Assembly (NCBI RefSeq): GCF_001423295.1
Contig: NZ_LMNG01000023.1
Coordinates: 329,680 to 393,679, forward strand
Origin: Methylobacterium sp. Leaf112
Lineage (GTDB): Bacteria; Pseudomonadota; Alphaproteobacteria; Rhizobiales; Beijerinckiaceae
Direction of reading: 5' to 3'
DNA length: 64,000 bases
Shown: in pieces, positions 43,123 to 51,057 of the stretch
How positions within the stretch are numbered: position 1 is the stretch's first letter
How the letters are laid out: every line of letters starts with the position of its first letter
Translations under genes and position numbers: made by a program
Notes under the pieces: generated by a model
The model's input: the letters and a program-made list of their open reading frames with translations, nothing else
Told to the model about the DNA's origin: nothing
The model's database searches: none

Positions 43123-43915
43123 CGATCTCCTCCGTGAGAGGCCCCGAACGGTTCCAGGGCAGGATGTAGGCGGTTCCGTCCGGTCCAGCTCCACGGCAAA
43201 CCGTGACGCCGAAGACGTCCGAAAGTAGCCGGTCGGTCAACGCAACGTCCGGGTGTCCATCGGCGGCGACACGTCCCTCGCCAAGGACCACGATCCGGTC
43301 GCAGAACCGGGCCGCGAGGGAGAGGTCGTGCAGGACGGCGACGACGCCGGTGCCGGCCAGGGCCACGCTCCGCAACAGCGTCATGGCGTCGAGCTGGTGG
43401 GCCGGGTCGAGTGCGGTGATCGGTTCATCGGCCAAAAGCCACTCCGCTTCGACGGCGAGCGCCCGCGCCAGCAGCACGCGCATCCGCTCGCCCGAGGACA
43501 GGGTCGGTTCGGTCCGCTCGGCGAAGCGCGCGACGTCGGTCCGTGTCATCGCTCGGTTTATGGCGGCGTGATCGGCGCCATCGAGGCCACCGAACGCGCG
43601 TCGATGCGGTAGCCGCCCGAGAGCGACGAGGTCTTGCACCTGCATCGGCCAACCGGCCCCCGCGCCATGGAAAAGGACCGCGATGCGCTTGGCGCGCGCG
43701 TCGCGGGAGATGCCCTTGAGCGGCATACCGTCGAGATCCACACGGCCCTTGGTCGGGGCGACCAAGCCCGCGAGGGTGCGCAGGAGGCTGGTCTTGCCAG
43801 CGCCGTTCGGACCAACCAAACCGACGAGGGTCCCGCGTTCCAGGGACAGGGTGATATCCGAGAGGATGGCACGCCCGCCGAGGCAAACATCGAGAGCTGC
43901 GGTCGCGAGGCTCAT
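43097..43915 (-). CDS. btuD: cobalamin ABC transporter ATP-binding protein
   Basis: 272 residues from the ATG at 43915, overlapping the permease stop by ATGA; a longer frame upstream reads through the permease gene out of frame and is not real. Walker A GLVGPNGAGKTSL, signature LSSGERMRVLLARALA, Walker B WLLADEPITALDP and His in VLHDLSLAARF are intact. It powers the BtuCD vitamin B12 importer at the inner membrane. The signature has SSGE instead of SGGE, a common variant in FecE/BtuD-type ATPases. Confidence 0.9.
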   Translation of the reverse strand: MSLATAALDVCLGGRAILSDITLSLERGTLVGLVGPNGAGKTSLLRTLAGLVAPTKGRVDLDGMPLKGISRDARAKRIAVLFHGAGAGWPMQVQDLVALGRLPHRRAFGGLDGADHAAINRAMTRTDVARFAERTEPTLSSGERMRVLLARALAVEAEWLLADEPITALDPAHQLDAMTLLRSVALAGTGVVAVLHDLSLAARFCDRIVVLGEGRVAADGHPDVALTDRLLSDVFGVTVCRGAGPDGTAYILPWNRSGPLTEEIDATFPKQP

Positions 43916-44946
43916 GCGCCACGACCCCGTTCGCGCAGGAGGAGCACGATCAGAAACGGTGCCCCAACGAGCGCAGTCACCACACCGAGCTTTAGTTCCG
44001 GGCGCGTCGCCAGGAGACGAACGCCCAAGTCCGCGGCAAGGACCAGCGCGGCCCCGGCGAGGCCACTCGGCCACAGGCTGGCGCCGGGACGCGCACCGAC
44101 CAGTGGTCGCACGAGGTGGGGCACCACGAGGCCGACGAAGCCGATGGCGCCGCTGACGGCGACGCCGCTGCCCACGGCCAGCGCTGCGCCGGTGACGAGG
44201 CGTAGGCGAACCGAGACCAGATGGAAGCCGAGGCTCGAAGCTGTGTCCTCGCCCAGCGTCAGGGCATCCAGCGCGCGGCCGGTGGACAGCATCAGGCCCC
44301 AGCCGACCGCCATCAACGGCAGGCATAGCCAGACATGGTCCATGCTGCGGTCCGCGAGCGACCCCATCAGCCAGAACACGATCTCCAGGGCCGCGTAGGG
44401 GTTGGGCGACAGGTTGAGCGCCAGCGCCGTCATGGCGCCGGCGAGGCTCGACAGCGCGACGCCGGCGAGGATCAATCCCAGGGTGGTGCCGCCTCTGGCG
44501 GCGACGAGGTTCAAGGCGAGCGCCGCCACGGCGGCGCCGGCGATCCCGCCGAGCGGGAGGGCTAGGCTGAGGGAGGCCGCGAACCCGCCGTAGAACACAA
44601 CCACGGCCCCGAGGGCCGCAGCCGAGGAGATGCCGAGGATGCCGGGATCGGCAAGCGGGTTGCGCAGGTAGCCCTGCATCGCCGCCCCGGTGAGCCCGAG
44701 GCTGAAGCCGACGAGGCCCCCGAGGAGGGCACGGGGCAGGCGCAACTCCCAGAGGACGAGGGCAGGCAGTGTCGCGCGTCCTGCGAGGAGGTCGCCGGCC
44801 GCCGCCGTTACGTCGAATGGGGCGTACCCGACCGCGATGGACGCCAGCGTCAAAACGAGAACCAACAGGCCAAGGAGCCCGACGATGCCGCGTGGTCCGA
44901 CGACCGCGCGTTCGATCCGGGTAGAAGGTGGAATGGGTGCGTTCAT
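43912..44946 (-). CDS. btuC: cobalamin ABC transporter permease (FecCD/BtuC family)
   Basis: 344 residues with about ten membrane helices. FecCD family motifs are visible: LRLPRALLGGLVGFSLGLTG, MQGYLRNPLADPGILGISS, and GAIGFVGLVVPHLVRPLVG near the C-terminal coupling helix. It forms the inner-membrane channel with BtuD. The start overlaps the btuF stop and the stop overlaps the btuD start, each by four bases. Placement behind a cobalamin riboswitch and btuB supports B12 over iron chelates as substrate. Confidence 0.92.
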   Translation of the reverse strand: MNAPIPPSTRIERAVVGPRGIVGLLGLLVLVLTLASIAVGYAPFDVTAAAGDLLAGRATLPALVLWELRLPRALLGGLVGFSLGLTGAAMQGYLRNPLADPGILGISSAAALGAVVVFYGGFAASLSLALPLGGIAGAAVAALALNLVAARGGTTLGLILAGVALSSLAGAMTALALNLSPNPYAALEIVFWLMGSLADRSMDHVWLCLPLMAVGWGLMLSTGRALDALTLGEDTASSLGFHLVSVRLRLVTGAALAVGSGVAVSGAIGFVGLVVPHLVRPLVGARPGASLWPSGLAGAALVLAADLGVRLLATRPELKLGVVTALVGAPFLIVLLLRERGRGA

Positions 44947-45803
44947 GGCACTGCCCGTTCGCGTGCGGCGGCGGCGAGTAAGGCCACGACCTCGGCGACC
45001 TGCGGACCTGGACAGGTCCAGAGCCGGTTCGGAATCGAGACGGTACGCCCCTGCCGGCGCAGCGCGTCGAGGACGGGATGATGCAGCAGGGCATCGGCCA
45101 GCGACGGCGCGCCGGGCTCCCCCTCGTCGAGGACGATGAGGTCGGCGTCGGCCAAGGCCGCCGCTTCCAGCGGGACCTGCCCGAACCGGTCGCGACCGAG
45201 TTCGGCGGCGACGTTGACGAGGCCGGCGGCGCGGATGATCGCATCGCCAAGGCTGCCGGGTGCCACCGTGAAGGCGTTCGGACGCATGACCAGAGCCCGC
45301 AAGGGCTTGGGCGCCGGCACCACCTCGGCCAGTCGCGCGTCGAGAGCCGCGACCATCGCCTCGCCGCGCGCCGGGTGCCCGAGGGCCGCGGCGACGGTCC
45401 GGATCTGGGCTCGCACCCCCTCGAAGTCGTTGGGTACGCCGAGTTTGAGGAGGGGGAAGCCGACGCGCTTGAGCAGGCCCACCGTGGTCCGTGTCGTGAA
45501 GGCACCGGCGACGACGAGGTCGGGCCAGAGGGCGACGATCTCCTCCGACAGGCCGCGTGTCACTGCGATGCCCATGGCCTCCCGCGCGACGGTCGAGCCG
45601 CGTGGGTCATGGGCGAGGTAGGTCACGGCGGCGACCTGATCGCGGTCGGCAAGCCGAAGTACGAGCTCGTCCGCGCAGAGGTTCATCGAGACGACATGCC
45701 GGGGTCCCCCGGATGCCGGGGCGGCCATCCCAGCGGCAATCGACCAGATTTGGCTGACCGCCAGCATCACCGTCAGGACCGCGAAGCCTGACCGTCGTGC
45801 CAT
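44943..45803 (-). CDS. btuF: cobalamin ABC transporter substrate-binding protein
   Basis: 286 residues from the ATG at 45803 (MARRSGFAVLTVMLAVSQIW); a TTG at 45815 overlapping the btuB stop is an alternative. A signal peptide ends near GMA-A. The mature protein is a class-III periplasmic binding protein (VVSMNLCADELVLRLADRDQ; LWPDLVVAGAF; DLIVLDEGEPG) with two lobes joined by a helix. It binds corrinoid in the periplasm and delivers it to BtuCD. It lies eight bases after btuB. Confidence 0.9.
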   Translation of the reverse strand: MARRSGFAVLTVMLAVSQIWSIAAGMAAPASGGPRHVVSMNLCADELVLRLADRDQVAAVTYLAHDPRGSTVAREAMGIAVTRGLSEEIVALWPDLVVAGAFTTRTTVGLLKRVGFPLLKLGVPNDFEGVRAQIRTVAAALGHPARGEAMVAALDARLAEVVPAPKPLRALVMRPNAFTVAPGSLGDAIIRAAGLVNVAAELGRDRFGQVPLEAAALADADLIVLDEGEPGAPSLADALLHHPVLDALRRQGRTVSIPNRLWTCPGPQVAEVVALLAAAARERAVP

Positions 45804-45811
45804 CGGCGGTC

Positions 45812-47791
45812 TCAAAACGCGGTCAGGCGGACGCCGCCATACACGGCGAGGCCTGCCCCGAGGAAGCCGGTGGGGTTCTCGTAGCGGCGGTCGAACAGGT
45901 TATCGACCCGCCCAAACACGCTCACCGTCTCGCTGACGTCGTAGTTCACCGCGAGGTTGACCAGGGTAAAGCCCGGGTTCTTGAGCCGGGCCACCGAGAA
46001 GTCGCGGTTGCCGTCGACGAAGTGGCCGAGCACGATCACGGTCCCGCTGACGGTCAGGCCCGGGAGGGGTGTCCAGAAGGCCGTCGCGCTGCCCTTGTGG
46101 CGGGGCCGTCGCAGGAGCTCCTGGTTGGTGATCTCGTTCTTGGTCACCGTGTTGGTGTAGTCGACCCGGCCCGTAAGGGTATCGGAGAACCGGACAGCGA
46201 CGAAGGCTTCCGCCCCGTACGATTCGGCCCGGCCGACGTTCTCGTTCGAGGTGAACGTCGCGTTCGAGGTGATGAGGTTTTTGAAGTCGTTGGCGTAGTA
46301 AGTCGCGCCGACGAGGACGCGGTCCCCCAGGGGCTGCTCGATGCCGGCGTCGTAGCCGAGGCTCTCCTCCGACCTGAGGTTCGGGTTGGCGAAGAAGTTC
46401 GAGGCCGGGAAGCTCTGGAACAGCTGGCTCAGGGTCGGCGCCTTGAAGCCGGTGCCGACGCTGCCTTTGATCCGGGTCTCGGTGGAGGGCAGTATGTAGC
46501 TCGGCGCGACGCGGAAGGTGGTGGCCGGCCCGAAGGCGTCGTTCTCGTCGTGGCGGATGTTGGCGATGAGCGAGGCCCGCTCGAAGGGCGTCAGTTGCAC
46601 CTCCCCGTAGCCGGCCGTATTGCCGTTCCTCGCCCGCAGGTTACCAGCCCCGAACGGGCTCGGGTCGATGGTCGACAGGCTCTCGTCATCGCGCTGCGCC
46701 CCGAACAGGAGCAGATTGCCGGGCGAGAGCTGGTAGTCCCCGCGGTACTCGTAGCGCGTGCGCTCGCCCAGGCCCGTTGTCGCGTCCGGCGTGGCAAGGG
46801 GGTCTAGGGGGCCCTGCTGTCTGTTGAACAGGTTCGAGTAGTTGATGGCGAAGAGGTTGTGGAAGCCGGCGAACGGCGTCCATTCGGCCTCGTTGCGGGT
46901 GAAGACCTGCTGCAGGTCGGCGGCACTCCGGAACGCCGCCGGGAAGGCCGGGAAGGTGCTGAAGTCGGTGCCGGTGAACAGGAGGCGGGAATTGATGAAG
47001 CGCGTCACCGAGTTGATGCGGAAGGTGTCGGTGAACTGGTAGCCGAACTTCGCCGAGACGGTCTCGTTGTCATAAAAATTCGGATGGATCGCCCGGCCGA
47101 GCGGGACGAGGTTCGGCGGCGTCACCGGCGTCGCGGCCGCACGGAAGTGCTGGATCGAAACCGAATAGTCGAAGCCGTCCTCCGACCCGCTGATCCTGCC
47201 GCTTTGGTTGAAGGTACCGAACGAGCCGCCCTCGATCCGCGCGGTGGCCCTGGCCGGTCCCTCGCCACGCTTCGTCGTGAAGGAGATCGCGCCTCCGATG
47301 GCGTCGCTGCCGTAGAGGCCGCTCTGGGGACCCCTGAGCACCTCGATGCGGGAGAGGTCGTCGGTCAGGAGTTGCCCGAAGTCGAAGGAGCCGTTCGGGT
47401 TCGACGGGTCGGTCGCGTCGATGCCGTCGATGAGCACCTTCACGTGGTTCGAGTTCGAGCCGCGAATGAACACCGAGGTCTGACCGCCCGGGCCGCCGGT
47501 CTGCACGACGTTGAGGCCCGGCACCTGCTGGAGGGCATCCGGGACGGTGCGGCGCTGCTGGGCCTCCAGCGTAGCGGCGGTGAGCACGGTGACGCTCGAT
47601 CCCACCTGGTCGACCGGGGTCGGAACGCCGGTGGCGGAGACGGAAAGCTCGGAGAGCGTGACGGCCGCCTCGGCCCCGCGCGGGACATCGGCGAAGGGGG
47701 CGGCGGCCTGTTGCGCCAGCGCGGATACGGGAAGGGAGGCGCAGGCGAGCGCGAGCGTGCGCAGGCACGCGGTTCGGGAGGGGAAGGACAC
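45812..47791 (-). CDS. btuB: TonB-dependent vitamin B12 receptor
   Basis: 659 residues from a GTG at 47791 (GTG TCC TTC), with GAGG eight bases upstream; the reading frame to 47881 extends into leader RNA. Signal peptide RTLALACASLPVSALA-QQ. The TonB box region is TLSELSVSATG, the plug has VPDALQQVPGLNVVQTGGPG and IEVLRGPQSGLYGSDAIGGA, and the barrel ends in Phe (YGGVRLTAF). It is of BtuB type and carries a cobalamin riboswitch upstream and btuFCD downstream, so outer-membrane cobalamin import is well supported. Confidence 0.93.
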   Translation of the reverse strand: MSFPSRTACLRTLALACASLPVSALAQQAAAPFADVPRGAEAAVTLSELSVSATGVPTPVDQVGSSVTVLTAATLEAQQRRTVPDALQQVPGLNVVQTGGPGGQTSVFIRGSNSNHVKVLIDGIDATDPSNPNGSFDFGQLLTDDLSRIEVLRGPQSGLYGSDAIGGAISFTTKRGEGPARATARIEGGSFGTFNQSGRISGSEDGFDYSVSIQHFRAAATPVTPPNLVPLGRAIHPNFYDNETVSAKFGYQFTDTFRINSVTRFINSRLLFTGTDFSTFPAFPAAFRSAADLQQVFTRNEAEWTPFAGFHNLFAINYSNLFNRQQGPLDPLATPDATTGLGERTRYEYRGDYQLSPGNLLLFGAQRDDESLSTIDPSPFGAGNLRARNGNTAGYGEVQLTPFERASLIANIRHDENDAFGPATTFRVAPSYILPSTETRIKGSVGTGFKAPTLSQLFQSFPASNFFANPNLRSEESLGYDAGIEQPLGDRVLVGATYYANDFKNLITSNATFTSNENVGRAESYGAEAFVAVRFSDTLTGRVDYTNTVTKNEITNQELLRRPRHKGSATAFWTPLPGLTVSGTVIVLGHFVDGNRDFSVARLKNPGFTLVNLAVNYDVSETVSVFGRVDNLFDRRYENPTGFLGAGLAVYGGVRLTAF

Positions 47792-47798
47792 GGGACAA

Positions 47799-47838
47799 GC
47801 CTCGGGCGACGTCTGTGGCACGTCACCGCGAACGAGGC
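47799..47838 (-). promoter_or_regulatory. RBS-covering hairpin of the btuB leader
   Basis: On the minus strand GCCTCG (47838-47833) pairs with CGAGGC (47804-47799) across a 28-base loop that reads TTCGCGGTGACGTGCCAC and onward as in the first leader. The GAGG ribosome binding site of btuB is inside the second arm. A translational expression platform for the riboswitch is the likely role. Confidence 0.6.
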
Positions 47839-47925
47839 CTGGGCGCTTGCCTGTCGTGAGAACAGCCGAACGCCTCGACACCCATCAGGACACCCCGCCC
47901 AATGCGTTTCGCGTGTGACCACGAC

Positions 47926-48112
47926 TGACGGCAGGTCTCCTGGCTCGCGGGTCACCGCCCTCTCATCGTCTTCCCAGGTGCCGAAGCACCCAGTGACGTG
48001 TTGATGATGGGCTCGCCGCTTACAGTTGCGGGGGCAGCCGCGGCTTCAGGGAGGCCCTTTCGGACCTCATCCTCACCGCGTTCCCTTTTGATCCTCCGGG
48101 GAGGAACCGTCG
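47926..48112 (-). promoter_or_regulatory. cobalamin riboswitch upstream of btuB
   Basis: The minus strand carries GGTTCCTCCCCGGAGGATCA then AAAGGGAACGCGGTGAGGAT, GCTGCCCCCGCAACTGTAAG (B12 box core), CTGGGAAGACGATGAGAG and GACCCGCGAGCCAGGAGACC then TGCCGTC. The P1 stem is formed by GACGG and CCGTC near 48111 and 47927. It lies 134 bases before the btuB GTG. The 580-base gap 47792-48371 holds this RNA, its expression platform and repeat copy D. Confidence 0.95.
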
Positions 48113-48254
48113 GGGACAAGGAGCGCGATCGAAGCGTCCGCCGTCAATGGCGCGCAAAGGCTTTCCGACGATGTGTGCCTGGAAGGGTACAGGTCAGCAC
48201 TTACGAAGGTTTGCCTCGGTGCTATGCAGCGTCCGCTTTTCAAAAATTCCGGCT

Positions 48255-48360
48255 GAAAGCAGACCGTCGCAAAACCACCCGACGCGGTCGTAGAGCGGCC
48301 GGACGGGTCCCGACCCGACTTGGTCGTACGAATTGGCCTCGGGTCTGCTGGAAAGCGGAC
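48255..48360. repeat. dispersed intergenic repeat, copy D (well preserved)
   Basis: Left GAAAGCAGACC, centre ACCACCCGACGCGGTCGTAG then AGCGGCCGGACGGGTCCCGA and CCCGACTTGGTCG, right GAAAGCGGAC at 48351-48360. GTCCGCTTTT about 25 bases before the left end makes a terminal hairpin with it. Lies between the btuB leader and the first BLUF gene. Confidence 0.78.
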
Positions 48361-48371
48361 GTGGGTCCCGG

Positions 48372-48848
48372 TCAGCCCCGACCAAGCGGGTCGAGCGCGC
48401 CCGAATCCAGGTGTTCGAGAATACGCGTCAGCGCCACGCGATTGTTTTGATCGTCTGCGCTTTCGAGCGCATCCCGTAGCACCAGGCGGATATCTTCGGC
48501 TTCGACCTTCTCCATGTCCCAGTTCGGATAAAGACGTTCTCGCTCTTCCTCGCTCTGGCTCAGCGAAACGATGTCATAATGCCGCTTGTCACGATGCAGG
48601 ATCGCGATCAGTTTCTGTATCTGGCCGGCTGGTCCTTCGATCCACTGGAAGAAGACGCCGCTGCCGAAAACCAGCACGCCGGTGATTCCGTGTGCAAGGT
48701 TGTTGCGCTGGGCCGCCTCGACGATGCGAGAGACTTCGGCATCGTCAACGCCTTCGGCGGCACGGCTACAGTAGACGAAATGATAGAGTGGAACGAGCGC
48801 ATCTTCGTCAAAATTGACGCCGCGCGGGATGCCGTATTCGTCGAACAT
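48372..48848 (-). CDS. BLUF-domain blue-light sensor protein (first of two)
   Basis: 158 residues from the ATG at 48848 (MFDEYGIPRG); the frame extends upstream without clear support. The BLUF domain covers about 20-115: flavin-contacting Tyr26 in LYHFVYCSR, Asn in RNNLAHGITG, Gln in FFQWIEGPAG and Trp/Met in LYPNWDM. All flavin-switch residues are kept, so it should bind FAD and react to blue light. No effector domain is attached; the last 40 residues are helical. It follows a second BLUF gene and a B12-binding-domain gene on the same strand. Confidence 0.9.
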   Translation of the reverse strand: MFDEYGIPRGVNFDEDALVPLYHFVYCSRAAEGVDDAEVSRIVEAAQRNNLAHGITGVLVFGSGVFFQWIEGPAGQIQKLIAILHRDKRHYDIVSLSQSEEERERLYPNWDMEKVEAEDIRLVLRDALESADDQNNRVALTRILEHLDSGALDPLGRG

Positions 48849-48978
48849 GGGTGATCTCGCTTCATCTATTCCGGGCAGACCAGGATGCGACTTGAACAGG
48901 GCCGGCGTCCGAATCCACCGAGCGGCATCGGTCCGATCCGCCGACCAGCCATTCATCCTTGTCCGATCCCCTAGCTGT

Positions 48979-49401
48979 TCATGAGGCGCACGATGCGTCG
49001 TCGCATTCAGGTTCAGCCGCGAGCCGCTCGAATATCCTGAGCGCTTGCAGAGAAGTCGCTTGATCGATCGCCCCTTTTGCGACTTCGGCTTGCGACCACA
49101 TCCAAGATCGGGCCGGATCGTCACGCATGGCCCAGCGGGGGAACAATCGGTCCGCCACGGTGCAATAAGACAACCGCCTGATCTCCAAATGCCGGTCGTC
49201 CCTCAAGATCCGGGCATAGGTTGCCTCTAGCGCGCCCGCCGAGCCCTCCAACAACTGCATGTAGACATCTGCCCTGCAGATGAGGGCGCCGGTGATCCCA
49301 TCGCGGGCGTTGCATCGGCGCGATTGCGACAGGATGCCATTGAGCGTCGCTTGATCGAAGCCAAACGGGCGTGAGGCATAGATGAGCTGAACGACGGACA
49401 T
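48979..49401 (-). CDS. BLUF-domain blue-light sensor protein (second of two)
   Basis: 140 residues. The BLUF fold starts at residue 2: Tyr8 in LIYASR, Asn in RRCNARDGITGAL, Gln in YMQLLEG, Trp/Met in LFPRWAM. The remaining 45 residues are helical and end in an acidic Cys-containing tail. It is diverged from the neighbouring BLUF protein, so the pair is not a recent duplication. It lies 101 bases after the B12-binding-domain gene and 130 before the other BLUF gene on the same strand, consistent with one light-signalling unit. Confidence 0.9.
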   Translation of the reverse strand: MSVVQLIYASRPFGFDQATLNGILSQSRRCNARDGITGALICRADVYMQLLEGSAGALEATYARILRDDRHLEIRRLSYCTVADRLFPRWAMRDDPARSWMWSQAEVAKGAIDQATSLQALRIFERLAAEPECDDASCAS

Positions 49402-49502
49402 TGCTGCTGGATCCTATCGGGCCGTCGGATCGGTGGAGGTATCGACATTCGGTCGGTCGAAGGCTCGAAGGATGAGAAATCGCTGCGGTGATTGCAGGTT
49501 TC

Positions 49503-50396
49503 TCAGGGCCTTTTCGAGCGCTTGGAGCTTACAGACGAGAGCAGTCTCTGTGCGAGCAGCACGGCGGTTGCGGCATCGACCGCCGAGGCATCGGCACCGA
49601 CCCGTTCGACATATTCGGGATGTTCGAGGAAGACGGGTCCCCCGACCATGACGCCGATCGACGGGTTGAGTGACGCCCGTCTCACCGCCTGGATCGAGGC
49701 CGCGAGTTGATCGAGATGGCTCTCCCGGCTCAGCGTCAGGCCCACAATGCCGAACGGTTCAGAACCGACGAGATCGGCGATCTCCTTGGGGCTGGAGGCA
49801 AGGCCACTCGCCACATGCCAGCCGGCCTTGCGCATGAACTGCTCGACGATGGCCAAGCCGAAGGTGTGAAGTTCGCCGGGTGCTCCCATCAGAAGGATAC
49901 GGCGCTCGCTATCGTAGGGCGCGATGCCTCCGTCCATGCGATACGCGGCCAGCAGGAACTGGAGTTGGGCGAGGCCGGCCGTGACCTCGATGAAGTCGCA
50001 CAGGTCGTCGTCCCACATGCGTCCCAGCAAGGCCGCCGAAGGTGCCAGCAGGTCGAGGAACAGGTCGTCGACGCAATAGCCCTTGGCCGTCAGGGCTGAG
50101 AAAGCGTTCATGACGGCCGTGACGTCGTGCCCGAGGATCAGATCCGTGAAGCCCGCGACCGTTTCCGTATCCAGCTTCGGTGGAACGTCCGACCGGACCT
50201 GCCTTTCGCCGCGTTCAAGCAGCATCAGCCGGGGGATGATGTCTGTCTGGACGATGCGGCCGAGCGCCAGGGTCCGCTGCCGTGCCTCGTCCACGGATCT
50301 TCGTCGTGCATAGTCCTCCCGGACATACGCCGCTTCGGCGATCCCCGCCGAAATGAGACCCGCCCACTCCCGATGGGTCGACCCTGGATCCAGCAT
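49503..50396 (-). CDS. B12-binding (SCHIC/AerR-like) sensor protein
   Basis: 297 residues. The N-terminal two thirds hold a helical bundle typical of the cap in photoreceptor B12 proteins (VDDLFLDLLAPSAALLGRMW; DFIEVTAGLAQLQFLL). The C-terminal Rossmann domain has the cobalamin motif E-x-H-x-x-G in GAPGELHTFGLAI, S-x-L in LTLSRESHL and the GG of VMVGGPVF. Homologues (AerR/PpaA, and the SCHIC part of AppA) bind cobalamin or heme and modulate a redox/light repressor. No DNA-binding domain is seen. Together with the two adjacent BLUF genes it looks like AppA split into pieces. Confidence 0.87.
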   Translation of the reverse strand: MLDPGSTHREWAGLISAGIAEAAYVREDYARRRSVDEARQRTLALGRIVQTDIIPRLMLLERGERQVRSDVPPKLDTETVAGFTDLILGHDVTAVMNAFSALTAKGYCVDDLFLDLLAPSAALLGRMWDDDLCDFIEVTAGLAQLQFLLAAYRMDGGIAPYDSERRILLMGAPGELHTFGLAIVEQFMRKAGWHVASGLASSPKEIADLVGSEPFGIVGLTLSRESHLDQLAASIQAVRRASLNPSIGVMVGGPVFLEHPEYVERVGADASAVDAATAVLLAQRLLSSVSSKRSKRP

Positions 50397-50414
50397 TGCC
50401 TCATCCCCATGGTC

Positions 50415-50431
50415 CGGGGTTCAAGTCCCCG
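50415..50431 (+). other. tRNA T-arm-like fragment
   Basis: CGGGG-TTCAAGT-CCCCG is a perfect 5-bp stem with a consensus T-loop (TTCRANY). No acceptor, D or anticodon arm can be built around it, so it is at best the remnant of a tRNA 3' half, as left by integration events, or a chance match. Confidence 0.35.
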
Positions 50432-50612
50432 TTTGTTATTGACCGTCGTCCGGCGAGTACGGAGAGCAACAGAGACGCAAATGCGGGCGTTGTAAAGGCG
50501 GCGGATTTCCGACCCCGCTCGGCCGATATCAGCGGTTCACGGCGGGCAGATCATACGACCCAACTCGCCGAGAGACAGGTCGTCGAACGTCCGTCTCTCG
50601 TCGCGTGCAGCC

Positions 50613-50720
50613 TGGAGGGGACCGACCGCTTCCCACCCGACCCGGTCGTAGAACGGACGGACGGATCTCGACCCAACTCGGTCGTTGAAACCGCCGTCAG
50701 CACAACCGCTAAGCGGCCAT
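50613..50720. repeat. dispersed intergenic repeat, copy E
   Basis: Centre CCACCCGACCCGGTCGTAGA then ACGGACGGACGGATCTCGAC and CCAACTCGGTCGTTGAAA, right end TAAGCGGCC. The left end is degenerate (GGAGGGGACC). The 661-base gap 50397-51057 holds this copy, the T-arm-like fragment and no gene that I can support. Confidence 0.7.
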
Positions 50721-51057
50721 TCGTCGGCCACTCGGAGTGCTGACGCGCGGTTCACCGCCTGCGCTCCCACCGGCTTCGGCGCGGACGCGCGGGGTGGCCC
50801 GTCCAGGAGGCCCTGTCCTCATGTCAGCTTAGCTCTGCTGCAGATGAGGCGAGGGTGCATATCGACGTCTAGATTTGAGGTCGCTAAGTTGCCGATCTCG
50901 AAATTCGTTCGGGTCGACATTCCGCCACTGCCTCACTGTCTCAGCAGCACGGGCGTGATGCGCGCGTCACGTTGCTGCGCCAAAGGAAGCGGCACGCTAT
51001 TAGACGGTCTGGGACGGCGGCCCGGGGCCGCCCGTCGCGACATCCCGGGAGACACCC

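Noticed and set aside
43097..45505. 802-residue frame covering btuD plus upstream sequence
   Set aside because: Only the part from 43915 is BtuD; the remainder is btuC and btuF read out of frame.
50360..50445. Complete tRNA gene around the T-arm match
   Set aside because: No acceptor stem, D-arm or anticodon arm can be formed on either side.
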